Source: Anaspis maculata
Taxonomy: Eukaryota; Arthropoda; Insecta; Coleoptera; Scraptiidae
Length of the DNA: 64,000 bases
Reading direction: 5' to 3'
Assembly (NCBI GenBank): GCA_949128115.1
Contig: OX421966.1
Coordinates: 33,063,042-33,127,041 of the forward strand
Position 1 is the stretch's first letter, and every line of letters begins with the position of its first letter. The translations under genes were made by a program, and so were the position numbers. Positions 24,500 to 35,403 of this stretch are shown in pieces. A model generated the notes under the pieces. It saw only the letters and a program-made list of their open reading frames with translations. It searched no databases and was not told the DNA's origin.

Positions 24500-26190
24500 A
24501 TGGTTTCTTATTTCCATCACCATGCGCTTTGTCGGCGATTTGGTAAACGAATTACGTGCAATGGCCCTGTTATAAGTAAAATGCTCTCAAAAACTTCTGG
24601 TGTTTTCGAAAACTCCATAAATCAGCGTCGAGCACCGGCCTTTTCGGATTTGCATGGTGTTTCTTTACCTGTTGGCACAAATTGGAAAGCCATATAATTA
24701 CGCTTTATTTATATATTCAACTTGTTATTAAATGCACCGAAGCCCGGCCGGGACCTAAGTGGGCCGGTTATGGTCATTTTAAACAAAAACCGTTCTGCCT
24801 ACGGACGAAACGCACAGCCCGACCATTAAGACTAGTAGTTGGAACAGCCCATCGTATAATCTTGCTCTACTATTTCAACATTGTAATTATAATAATTGGT
24901 CCGAACGCGCGGAACGTTTATGCAAAACAGGATTATCAAAAACGGATGTGGGTATCACTTTTAGTGCCTCCATATTCTTATGAAGATCATAAAAAGAACT
25001 TTGCCTCGAACATTGCCTAATTGAACCGCAGTTTGGTTCCTGATGTGCGAACGCGAATTTACGACCAAAACGGGCTTCATTAGGGTAAAATAATAGAAGT
25101 TTTCGGATTTCGAAACTGCAAATTGAACCTGGTGTGACCTCTGCGTACACGCCTTGGTTTCGCCCGTTGAACTTTTACCATTAATCTATTGTGACAAGAT
25201 TTTTTTCGACAAATCAGATTTGGCCTGACAACAATAGTTAACGCTAATGCGGCTTAAAGTGCCACGCCTTTATTCATGTTTCTTTTGAGGGCAGAGAAAA
25301 GCATCTGAAGTCTGCAGGAAACGACGAATTCGTGTTAATCAATCAAATTGGATTTTCACGAACTGAAAAATTGCTGGACCGTGTATTCGCCGAGATCCAA
25401 AGCCCAATCTACAACACAGCCCGAAGGCACCATTAAGTGGACAAAGCGTTTGGTTGGTATACCTATGCATACCTACCTACTCAAATATCATGTTTTTTTT
25501 TCTGAACAGCACTTGCAACAATGATCTGCGAGACCCACGAAGCAATTAAAAAGGCAGGAAGTGACGTCGTGATGTTGGCTAATTAAAATTAATGCCGCCA
25601 ATATGTCTGATTTATGAAAACCCGAATCATTACTTGGAGAGAGAACCGTTTAATTCGATTTGTGGTCGATCCATTAACGCGATTCTTCTTTCTGTGGAAC
25701 AGGTAACGACAAATTCGTGCCGGTTTGTCGAAATGCTCTGCGGATAAGACACAGTTTTGCAAGTTCTGCCTCGTTAATTAGCTGGATCCGTAGATCCGGA
25801 CGTTCTGGAGCTTAGATTCAAAACACGTTAGTCGCATCAATGAATGGAGATATCGTATCTTTTTTATTTATTTACTCTGAACGCGGATATCGTGTGTGTA
25901 CGATAAAAATTATCAAGTTTTACGTAATTTTCCTGCCGGAGCGTATTTTCTAATCTTGGTGTGTGTATGTGTAGTCGGATAGTTTTAGTGGCAAAACTTT
26001 GCTTTACCTGCCTTTCGACTTTTGGAAGTAGAACTTTGGCATACTGTTTCTCCACAATCACGAGCATCTATCTCGAGTGGTTGAGTTTTTTTCATGTGAA
26101 AAAAGTTTTGATGCCAGGTTAGATCAAGCATACCGTTACGTAGTGACTGGAAACCAAGTATAGGATCGGCGAAATGACAAATTCAGTCCT
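24500..26190. other. intron 1, mostly unique
   Basis: A short block at about 24485-24540 resembles 27240-27305 and 41160-41225 (GCTGTCAAAAGCCCAACAAT, CACCATGGGCTCTGT). Otherwise no feature is supported. Confidence 0.4.
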
Positions 26191-26195
26191 TCATA

Positions 26196-26645
26196 CAGGG
26201 TTATTCAAAAGTCCGGAACAAAATTCATAATTTTTGACCATATTTTTTCGGAAAAAACTTTCGAACAGGTCGATTTTTCCATTCCTTGCGACTCGTCGGG
26301 GAAGTTTTGGGGTGACACAACCGATTTTTTTATCGCACCCTATGGCTTGTGGGGGACTCGTTGGAAAGCGTCCAACTATTTTCAATGGTAGTTCTGAATA
26401 CAGTTTTTGACAAGCTTTCCAACGAGCCCCCTGAAGCCATAGGATGCCATTTAAAAAAACCCTGAGGGTGACTAGGAGTCAAGGGGTTGACGGTAGATCA
26501 TGACACGTGTCATGGAAAAACGGCGTGCCCTCGTGTCATGGAAAAACGGCTTGCCCTTTTTAAAAATCATTCTGCTCGAGGGTTTTTTTCGAAAAAAATA
26601 TGGTCAAAAATCATTAATCTTGTTCCGGACTTTTGAATAATCTTG
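26196..26645. mobile_element. 450-bp TA-duplicating MITE, CAGGGTTATTC termini
   Basis: CAGGGTTATTCAAAAGTCCG after TA, and CGGACTTTTGAATAATCTTG before TA. Inner blocks mirror (TTGACCATATTTTTTCG, CCAACGAG). It also carries a GACTCGTCGGGGAAGTTTTG block shared with family A (59370-59390), and a 27-bp direct duplication around GTCATGGAAAAACGGC at about 26510-26560. Confidence 0.75.
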
Positions 26646-26869
26646 TATAGTTCCCTGTTGTATTATGGGCTATGAGCGCGAGACAAGTTCACTATTCCCT
26701 AAGTACACATCAGGGATCACGCCCACACAATAACATCTTAATGTATGCATGTATGCATCTTGGCATTTGGTCAAGAACTTTGCGCAGAGGCAGAGAGCGT
26801 TCTGTTGAATTTCCCAGTAGATGTGGGTATTAGCAGAATTTCAAAGTTTTTCAATGTAAAATGAAATGT

Positions 26870-27330
26870 TATCCCAATGTCGAAGGGGTGATCCGAGGGT
26901 AAATTAAAGTTCGATCGCCTCCTGAACGATAGGTCGAAGTGTTCACATAACAGAACGAGCATGCCGAACAGTAGTCTCAACGGCGCGATTAGGAGGACAT
27001 CGGCTTTGAACATTCCACTCCAGTGTGCATTAGGAGTTGATCGAAATAATCAAGGGAGTTGGTTGATCAAAGTCAAATGTACATGCGATCGTTTCCAGAA
27101 AGATAGGAGGTCCAAGTGTTCACATAATGCATGCCCTTTAGAAAAGGACAGCCCATCAGTTGTAGTTTGCAATGAACACCTTTCGCGCTGGTGTGACACT
27201 GTAGCACGCACGAAAATAATGTCCAACGTCAAAATCAGAGACCACGTCAAAGCTGTCAAAAGCCCAACAATGGGTTCTTCTTTTCGCCACCATGGGCTCT
27301 GTAGGTATGCCTTGCGCCTTGACAGCTGAA
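26870..27330. repeat. dispersed family C, copy 2
   Basis: Contains GATCGCCTCCTGAACGATAG, GTCCAAGTGTTCACATAATG and CAGCCCATCAGTTGTAGTTT, all with counterparts at 23700-23950. The end CCACCATGGGCTCTGT also occurs at 41203-41218. Confidence 0.55.
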
Positions 27331-27559
27331 GGTGTCGCACGCTTCCTGTAGTTGTTTTGTGTATAATGTAAATGATTGTACCTATTGATTTAGGTACCTA
27401 CCATAGAGATACCAAAAGTTCAAACACTGATTAGTGGATTCTTTAATCAGACGAACAGCAGCACCTAGACATTAAGAAAAAAAATCGCGCCTCTGGTATC
27501 ATTATAAATCGCACGCGTTTTTTGTCGGTCTAGCAGCAGTTCAACTTTTCATTTTGAAT

Positions 27560-28110
27560 GGGACGCGCCATCATGCGAAATGTTCCACCATGATGAAGCA
27601 TACCCATGGCTGGGAGCTCCGCTGGCTGCCTGGGATTATGAATAGAGATTACATCGTTTTAATTTATGACAGCCAAGGTGTGTGCACTATAATTTCGTTT
27701 TGAGATTAAAACTTGTTCCGATACTCGATCAGATGCCGGTGGGCGAGACTCTCTTATTCAAGAGTGGAAGATCATCTTGGCACGTCGCAGACGAGCGCTG
27801 GTTTGAACCAGCCACCAGCAGTACCAGCACCAAGAAGCAACCTCGGCTCTGTGCTGTGTGTCTGTGTGTGAGAAGTCGATCACAATTTTCACACTGGGAG
27901 TCGTAAATTTCTTAAAGGTTATTTCTTCCATCGACGGTTCAAGATCTCTTCTCCTCGACTCGTCCGGCCTCTTCGTGCATGCGGCTTCTATGTATAGCTC
28001 TGCAGAGTTATTAAAAATATACGAGGAGCCGGTCGCCGCCGCTGGGTCGGTCAGCAAGCGGCTCTTCTCATCGCCCAAGAGACAATGGATCCCTCCGACT
28101 GACTGAAAAA
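27560..28110. promoter_or_regulatory. GC-richer unique island in intron 1
   Basis: Repeat-free and GC-richer than its surroundings. An ATG at 27590 opens 29 codons and one base to a GTGTGT donor at 27678 (phase 1), which could splice to the shared exon, but there is no leader-like sequence. An enhancer or non-coding exon is equally possible. Confidence 0.25.
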
Positions 28111-28471
28111 GAGCATAAATTACGCCGGGTTTTATTTTATAACGCCCGCAAGATGACATGAAAGAAGTTGCGCGCGAAGCTAACAACCTCGTGATGGCCA
28201 TTTCACCTTCACTCCTACCGGGACACTGTTCTTACATTTTCGAAAAAATTAGGCTCTTCTTGCTTGCCTGCTGTACCGTTTGCCGTTCCATTCCTGCCTC
28301 AACCTGCTGGTACATTCAAACATTGAATTGAAACAAACAAGACTTCATTACTACAAGTTGAAGTTGAAGCTACAGGCTCTCTGGGCCTCCTGTTTATTTA
28401 TCCCATGCGTGCCCTCACTGTTGCCAACTTCGTGAAATCTGGAATTTCACATGCAATCTTCCGGGCTAATA

Positions 28472-29822
28472 CAGGGTGTCCCAGAAATGGCGCATAAACT
28501 CTCCAGTACGTTGTAGCGAACCTTCCAGGGAACCCTAGAAAAATAGTAAAAAAATTCCTCCTTGACCACTCTTCGAGATATAAGAGCTTGAATTTGAAAA
28601 CTCAACTTCTTTATTTCTGTGATTTATTTAAAACCGCAATATTTATCTCACGGAGACAAAGCCCTTTTACCATTTTCTGGTGGAATAATCCTCAACAACT
28701 TTTGATTAACGGCTACAGCCAATTTAAAATTTTGCAAATTTTCAATCAAATTACCCAGAAAATGGATCTGGCATCATCGGTGGAAAACAAATGAGTATAG
28801 GTATACCTACAATCTGACATTGAATAAATAACAAATCGAATGAAGTTAATTTCTGACAATCAGATCAGTCAGTGTCATTTTGCATCATTCCTGCCTCGTT
28901 TTCACTTTTCCGCGAATAATGTATGCGGCTAGCGAATACACTGATATGTTACTGATCTTGGGCGAACGTCGCGGCAATTACTTGCAGGTGAAACGCATTA
29001 TTTACCCCCAGCAATACCCTCGAAGAAAGCATCCCGATCGTATGTGATAATGAGAACAGAAGATAGAGCCAGAAGGACCGGACAGGTAGCATCAGTATTA
29101 TTACAAGCAGATCGCGGCCGCCCTCGTCATGTGAGGGTACTAGATGCCTGAAGCTGAAGAGGACGTTTTTGAACTGCTTCAGAATGAACCAAATCGAAAG
29201 GCTCACAAAGTTTGACCGGGACTGCATATGCACTCACTTTTTCCTCGAATACGAGTAGTAAGTCCCAACGCCTATCGTCAAAGGAGCCTGACGGATGCTG
29301 ATATTCACACATGATTTGCAAGGATTCTTCTTTGGATTGTTAGTTCAGAACAAGTTGAATAAGTGAAAAGGTTGTGGCGTTTTTTAAAGTGAATTTCTTT
29401 CTGAGACAGCCTCAGTAACTCCTAGATAAATAAAAATGGGAGAAACGCAGTTTTACAAGTTTATTTTCTGAATGCGCGAGAGTTGTTGAAAGTACGAAGA
29501 GGTGCGATTGTTAGCTATCAAAGCCAGTAGCTGTGCCAGTAGGCACCAGTATCAGTACCTACAAGGAAATGTCTAAAGTGGCCCTGACAATGACCGTTTC
29601 TATGATGACCATGTCTATATTGGAACAATTGGATTCTTACCTAGCGGTACGTATGTAGGTGAACACGTGCAGTGGTGCACGTTTGCCAAATCGACCGTTT
29701 AGCTTTTTGGCGATAACTCGATAATTAAAAGCCAAAGAATTTTTCTACTATTTTTCCCCGACTCTATGAAGAGTTCCTAGCAACGTACTGGAGAGTTTAT
29801 GCGCCATTTCTGGGACACCCTG
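28472..29822. mobile_element. 1.35-kb TIR element, CAGGGTGTCCCAGAAATGGC termini
   Basis: TA on both sides; left CAGGGTGTCCCAGAAATGGC and right GCCATTTCTGGGACACCCTG are exact inverses, and identity continues for about 40 bp through GCATAAACTCTCCAGTACG. Beyond that the arms stay similar to about 100 bp. The centre (28800-29650) is unique, without a transposase frame, so this is a non-autonomous carrier or an element that picked up host DNA. Confidence 0.88.
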
Positions 29823-29864
29823 TATAATAACTTCTTCATGAAGGTAAGCCTGAGACTGAAAAAC

Positions 29865-30837
29865 TGATAGTTGGGATTGGGAGAATTAAAAATACAGAAT
29901 AAACTACAAAAAATCAGGTTTATGATCGGGAAGAAAAGGTTCAAGAATATTCACAGTTCAACTTGACATGACGTGTTAACAAAAATAAAGTGGCGTTGCG
30001 CAGAGGACGCCAATAGAAAGGGTGAGCAATACCGCGAGAGTTGGCTTACAAACTATAACGTAGGTACCTACCTTTTCGATGACGCTGCGAGAACTCGAAG
30101 GACCCAACGAAGCTCCAGCGACGACACTGAAACAGAGTACCTACACGAAAAACAACATACTGCCGTCCTACCCCAAGGGAAATTGGTGTAGTAAACCGGT
30201 ATAGCTACCCCCTAATAACGTCTCTTACTTCACGCAGAGACAATAATAATACATATAACAACAACACGCTAAATGAGGTAATATAAGGTAATAAGTAATC
30301 AAATAGGTAACTTATTCTAAAACAGTAAAATAAAAGATAAGAGGCATCACTTGGTTTGCCCATCAACGAGTCTTGACCTCGATCTTGATAATCTGGACCA
30401 ACTGACAACGTTGGCGAAGACGCCGATTGGACGATAAGGTAGTGAACTGATTTGGTACCTTTGAACATTCCAGAAGCTCACCATACGCTCTAGCATCTGG
30501 ACAGACGAGAGAAATAGGACCAAGATGGTCACTTCAACGAAGTTGGCGATTACTGACAGTTGCTGTCAACCAAAGGCGGCGCGGCGTTCTAGGATTGGCG
30601 TTCAGCGCCGCTTTCTTCAATTTTGGTTCTTGAGGCACATCACATGACTGGTGGTACTGCTTGCCATTAACAGGAACAGTAGAGGAACACTGAGTCGCTA
30701 CTCGGCCGATGGTTATTGGATCTTTCTTTGCAGAATCAGCCGGAGCCTCCGAAAATAACAACCAACTCTCTTTTGTTTTTGTGGTTCCCCTGGTTTCATT
30801 ATTCTGTATCGCCAAGTCGATTTTTGAAACCGTAACA
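29865..30837 (-). mobile_element. 973-bp LTR-like sequence (solo LTR candidate), copy 1
   Basis: Read on the minus strand it begins TGTTACGGTTTC and ends CCAACTATCA, the TG...CA borders of an LTR. A second copy lies at 48929-50245. A minus-strand frame (30815-30534) is open for 93 codons here but is not conserved in copy 2, where part of it is deleted. No target duplication is clear for this copy. Confidence 0.6.
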
Positions 30838-30934
30838 GTACTCCAAATTTCACTCTTTCAAAACAAGTAAACTCCCGACTGGTTCAAACAATTTCAAATC
30901 TGTTTCAAGCATTTGGGAGCCTTGATTCTCTAGG

Positions 30935-31166
30935 TATGTCCCATACACTTTCTATTTTCAATAGAATGACTTTTTGGAGCAAAAATGAAGTGACAAGCTA
31001 GAGCGCTGGGAGAATACGGCCGATGGCCGGTTGGCCGCTGATGGTTCCGCTCCAAAACTTTGCAGGTGCCATCCGCCGTAGCCGTAGCCCCCCTCCCCTC
31101 CTAGCTAGTAACTTTATTTTTGCTCCAAAAAGTCATTCTAATGAAAATAGAAAGTGTATGGGATAT
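30935..31166. mobile_element. 232-bp MITE, TATGTCCCATACAC termini
   Basis: GTCCCATACACTTTCTATTT at the left and AAATAGAAAGTGTATGGGAT-like sequence at the right are inverses, followed inward by GAATGACTTTTTGGAGCAAA and its inverse. Interior is GC-rich and unique. Confidence 0.8.
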
Positions 31167-31169
31167 ATA

Positions 31170-32890
31170 GAATCGTATCAGTTCGAAGGTCGATAGATGT
31201 CAACTTGAGTTTCTACAGGGTGTTAAAGAAAGTAGTGCAGTTTGTTCACGGGCAGGGAAAAAAGAGAACGAGTGCGGAACTTATAAGACCATTTTTTCAA
31301 GGAGAGGAGGTGGATCTCTGGAGAACAGTTTTCTTAGACAACGAAGAGGGATGTTCTGGGACACTTTCTGTGACAGGGAGAAATTAACAGCTTGTTCGAA
31401 CAGCCTCCCAACAATTTTCCGTTGAACACAGTTTTTGATCACTTGTAGCTGTTGACTCTTCGTCTTTATAGCCAGAAAATGCCCCAAACTCCCAGACTAC
31501 CCTCGCCTTTTTTGCCCCAGAGAAATTCTCACTCATCCTCCTGCTCCCCCTTTTCATCCTTGTTCTCATCTTGGAAGACTTCGCATCTGAATCAGAATTC
31601 TTGAATTTATTATTTCTCTGACAATTTTCAACCGATCACTTTCCCTAGGTGAGAAATAGGCACTTCAGCCTATGTTTTTGATTTCACAACACCGTTTTGT
31701 GCCAATTACGCGTCGAGATAATCATCGTGAAGGGGTCAATAACTGTGACCTGGGAACATATTTTTCGTGAATGAATAAGGAAATGACTGTGATTTTTCTT
31801 GAATAGTTTTTTGCATAATTCTAGTTTGGCTCGCTAAATGTGGCTTAAAAAACGTTTTGTCATTCCGTGGGGTCAAAGACAGTCGTCCGCATTTTACCGT
31901 ATAAAGGCCAAGAACATTTTTTGCAAAAAAAGTTAATCTTCGTAACGATGAAATTGTGGTGACATAGCTAGTCTGTGTTCAGATTCCTGTAGAATTTTTT
32001 CTCCCTGAAGTTCTTCGAGATGGAGTCAGTTTTGACCTGTTTTGCTCAACTGATTCAATTTCATTGACGTTTTGCTAATTTCAAAACCATAACTTGGCAG
32101 ATTACAAACTTGAAGATGGTAGTATCGTTATGATGTGGTTTTTCTCAAAATTAACTTATCATCTTTTGTTGATCAAGAAAAGATTGATAGCTGAGAAATT
32201 TATGCGGATTTTATTCTACGATTTACACGACAGCTTGCATGCAGTTGTACAACCCAGACTGATTAGCTCAGCTTAGGCTTAGGTGCTCCTCCAAGGCACC
32301 ATACAAACGAGAATAGAACCAACTGTGTCCCGAGATGAGCGTACACAGTCAGACCGGAAATAACAAGGCTGGAATTGTTGCCAGTTTTTTACGTAACTGT
32401 CTGTGACTTAAGGTCGATCAAATATTATCATCGGCCCGATAAAAACGTGTAGGTACCGATATGAATCACGAGGAAACCAAAAATCGAGAGAAAACGAGAG
32501 CGAGCTCCCTCTTTCCCATTGCGTTCCCATGCAGTCAATCATTTCAAGAGGCAGCAAGGACTATTTATAAAAATTCGGTTATTTTTATACGGTTTTTATT
32601 TTAGTTTGTGTTATGTCTGCCACGTTAGATCGAGCTGGGTAAACAACGACGCCTTGTGTCCAGAGCGAGAGAATTCCTGCTCGGTTTGTAATCCCATCGA
32701 GCGAGCCTGAAAGTTTCGGGAACGCGCAAGGAACAATAAACCTAGAGAGCGAGTTCATTGGATTTTTAATCTGAGGATCCCACTCCAAAAAATTTGAGGA
32801 TAAGGCAGTTCAGGAGAATCAACATTTTCATCGATCATTTGGTCTTTATCAGTAATCAATTATTATCAACAGTAATATCACAAGTGCTTA
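31170..32890. other. intron 1, no supported feature
   Basis: AT-rich unique sequence; a lone CAGGGTGTTAAAG end lies at about 31216. No coding segment recognised. Confidence 0.45.
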
Positions 32891-32896
32891 GATTTT

Positions 32897-33020
32897 CATG
32901 ATAATTTTGGCCAGGCGATCGCGAGTGCTGATTGTAGCGATAAATGCCCGACTCCGTAGGAGGAGGGCATTTATCCAGAGACAATCAGCCCGAGGGAAAC
33001 ACCTGGCCAAAATTATCTGG
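32897..33020. mobile_element. 124-bp hairpin MITE
   Basis: GATAATTTTGGCCAGGCG and the inverse CACCTGGCCAAAATTATC bound a second inner palindrome (TGATTGTAGCGATAAATGCC versus GGGCATTTATCCAGAGACAA). The whole folds into one hairpin. Confidence 0.75.
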
Positions 33021-33047
33021 GAAAATCTCGAGCACGAGTGATATTTT

Positions 33048-33094
33048 GATGATTATTGCAAAGAAGAAGTCTGATTATTGCAAAAAAGAAGTCC
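33048..33094 (+). repeat. 22-bp tandem duplication
   Basis: TGATTATTGCAAAGAAGAAG TC is followed directly by TGATTATTGCAAAAAAGAAG TC. Confidence 0.85.
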
Positions 33095-33289
33095 GAAGTG
33101 ACAGCTGTCAGATTTCGTTGTTTACATCAATTTTATTCCGTTGCCACTGACAGTGGGATTTAGATAAGTGAAGTAGGTCTAATAATCAAGAACGTTTTAT
33201 GTAATAATCAATACTATTTTAAGCGCTTGTCAATTTAATAATAATAATTACGTAAGAATAAAATTTACGGTGAGAACGTCGCTAAGGTC

Positions 33290-33765
33290 TTCCAAGATTT
33301 GTAGCGAAAATTTTTCGATAGTATTCAACTCTATCAAGAATTTCTTCAAATTCATCAATTCGGTGAGATTTTCTCATATTCATCACCTCATAGCGAAAAA
33401 TGTGCTGAATTTATCAACTTTGTAGCCAGGGTATCGTCAAATTAGTCAACTTTGTAGTCTAGAGTATTCCAATCAAGAAATCAATTTTGCAGCGCAACTT
33501 CCTTCAAATTCATCAACTCCTTAGGGAAAATTTATAGTAAATACTCTGCTGAATTCATCAAATTTATCGTAAGGAATCCACCAAATGATCAAACTTTTTT
33601 GTGAAAATTCTGCTAAAATCATCAATCTCATAGTGAGAATTCCGCCATCGCCGAGGTTATCAACTGCGTAGTTAAGATTACTCTAAATTCATCAACTTTA
33701 TAGTGCTAATCTCTCAATTCATCGACTTAATAGCGAGAATTCCGCTGAATTTATTTTTTCTGAAG
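33290..33765 (+). repeat. degenerate minisatellite, about 35-50-bp units
   Basis: At least ten diverged units built on AATTCATCAACTTTATAGTG and AGAATTCCGCTG. Spacing varies and no two units are identical, so homogenisation stopped long ago. Confidence 0.75.
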
Positions 33766-33819
33766 AAAGTCCCCTTCATTTTTGATTCTCTATCGATCGG
33801 TGATTTAATGACATTTAAG

Positions 33820-33892
33820 CTGGACCACCCTGTTCAATCTATGAAGTAAATGAAGCTGGACCACCCTGTTCAATCAACGAAGCAAATGAAGC
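33820..33892 (+). repeat. 36-bp tandem duplication
   Basis: AGCTGGACCACCCTGTTCAA TC is repeated after 36 bp with ATGAAGTAAATGA versus ACGAAGCAAATGA linkers. It directly follows the minisatellite. Confidence 0.85.
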
Positions 33893-33979
33893 CGAAGCAT
33901 TAAAGAATCTGTTGAAAAGAGCTTTTTGATTTAGTTTCGACGTATCAACTTAAAATTAAATGCGGCACGCTACCGTAGC

Positions 33980-34250
33980 ATGCAACTAACTGTGCAGAAC
34001 CGGTCAGAAATTAGAACGAAGTTGAACAGTGCTTGTGATCTGACCCTGCTGAGTAATGTCTCTCCGTTGCAGCAGACGGTTCTGGTAGATTTTTCCCATT
34101 TAGCTTCTTTTTGTGTCTGGTTTTCGCAACACGCGCGTTTCTATTTCTGTTTTCGGTTTTTAGCGCTACTGCTGACCGCCGTCTGTCTATGCGGTAAAAA
34201 AGATGACATAACAAACACATCTGCGCGCTCTAGCATGGGCTAGCGCAGGC
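33980..34250 (+). promoter_or_regulatory. GC-richer island with a third possible tkv leader
   Basis: ATG 33980 opens 71 codons and one base to a TGCG|GTAAAA donor at 34194 (phase 1). The last residues before the donor, FRFLALLLTAVCLC, form a hydrophobic signal-anchor-like run. The donor is weaker than those of exons A and B. Confidence 0.25.
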
Positions 34251-34799
34251 CTGCCTCGTACCAAAATAATCAAAAGCACCTGCGATATTCGCCGTTCTAT
34301 TGTTATTTATAGACCACCGAGCTGCAAAACGCAGTATGCGAAATCTGAATGTTTTGGTACTATAGAGAGTGCTTCGGATCGGAACATAAAACACCAATCC
34401 ACCGTTCGTCATTCGCGAGCGTCCTTTACGTAACCATGGTAATTGTTCCTGTAGCTGGAAATTTGCATAGTACCGAGAAAATTCGAAACGTGCGTCATAG
34501 GAAAATGATGTGTGCGACTCGAGAATTTCTCATCTAGAAAGTTTCTGTTCAAATGCCATTAGTGGCCACTAAACAACGTCGGGTGGAGAAGCATAGTAGG
34601 TACATACGCATGTTCGAGGTGAACCTGAATGGAGCTCTCTGTGGGATGATGATATCATTCCACCTAAATACTTCACAATTTTTTGTGCAAACAATCAATA
34701 AGGAGAATTAGCGCACGCCATACTAATTCAGCGGCGGCCAGCACCAGCGAGTGAGACTTTGGCTTATGAATGAATGAACGGGTACCGCTGTATAGGTAT

Positions 34800-35366
34800 T
34801 TTTAAATGCGACTTTCGTGTTCTGTCTTGCTTAGCGAACGTTCACTTCCTACGCTTTTGGTTTTGGTAAAGAGAGACGCGGGAAGTTTCCGTCGCAAGAT
34901 GGCAACCGCCACAAGCAAAATTTTCTGGCAATGATCCGCGTAAAAAATCGAAACCAGTGCTCGGTGCAGCTGTACAGCACAGGTGTGCTCTCGTCCGGAT
35001 CATTCGCGTTACATCAATCGCTTTTCGTGCCTATCATCGGTTCGTGAGCTATTTCGATTTCGAATCTAACGAACTGCGGTAGTTTTTTGTCGACAAGTTG
35101 TTAGACGACCATGCTTCTTTTTGCAATGTCCAAACCACTGACGTTGACACAAGTATGCAGTTGCGTTGTCATAATTGTCATCGCTAAGATGGATGTTAAT
35201 TGTTCTGGAACGTCAAAAAAATACAACCTTGTACTGTGGATTTTCGCAGGCTTGAGTCCGCATAGATTGTGAACCGATAATACTGACGCATGCAGCAAGG
35301 GTATACGCGACAATCCACATGTTCCGACTCGGGCCTCTGGCCAACATTCGCGCATACAATAATTAC
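34800..35366 (+). promoter_or_regulatory. tkv: putative promoter and 5' UTR of tkv exon B
   Basis: Unique, GC-richer DNA without interspersed repeats ending in candidate first exon B. It carries an upstream reading frame of 54 codons beginning MLLFAMSK at 35110 and out of frame with exon B. No TATA box is obvious; an initiator cannot be fixed by eye. Confidence 0.35.
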
Positions 35367-35403
35367 ATGCCCAGTTTTCTAACGATATGTATTCTTGTTC
35401 CAG
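35367..35403 (+). CDS. tkv: thickveins-like receptor, alternative first coding exon B (hydrophobic leader)
   Basis: Seen: ATG followed by 12 codons in all (MPSFLTICILVP) plus one G, then a perfect CAG|GTGAGT donor at 35404. The phase-1 end fits the shared exon at 48095, producing MPSFLTICILVP-V-RRCYC. The hydrophobic run LTICILVPV directly before the first ectodomain cysteine could be a very short signal peptide. The exon sits at the 3' end of a GC-richer, repeat-poor island (about 34.8-35.4 kb), as expected of a 5' UTR with its own promoter. An out-of-frame upstream reading frame (ATG 35110, stop ending 35272) lies in the same leader. Known: Drosophila tkv has several isoforms with different N-termini. 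Doubt: twelve residues is short for a signal peptide and a chance ATG before a good donor is possible. Confidence 0.5.

Noticed and set aside
30534..30815. 93-codon minus-strand frame in the LTR-like copy as a gag fragment
   Set aside because: Part is deleted in the other copy and no retroviral-type motif is visible; an LTR need not code.
33290..33765. CRISPR-like array
   Set aside because: Units are degenerate, spacers are not distinct, and the host is an animal; it is a decayed minisatellite.
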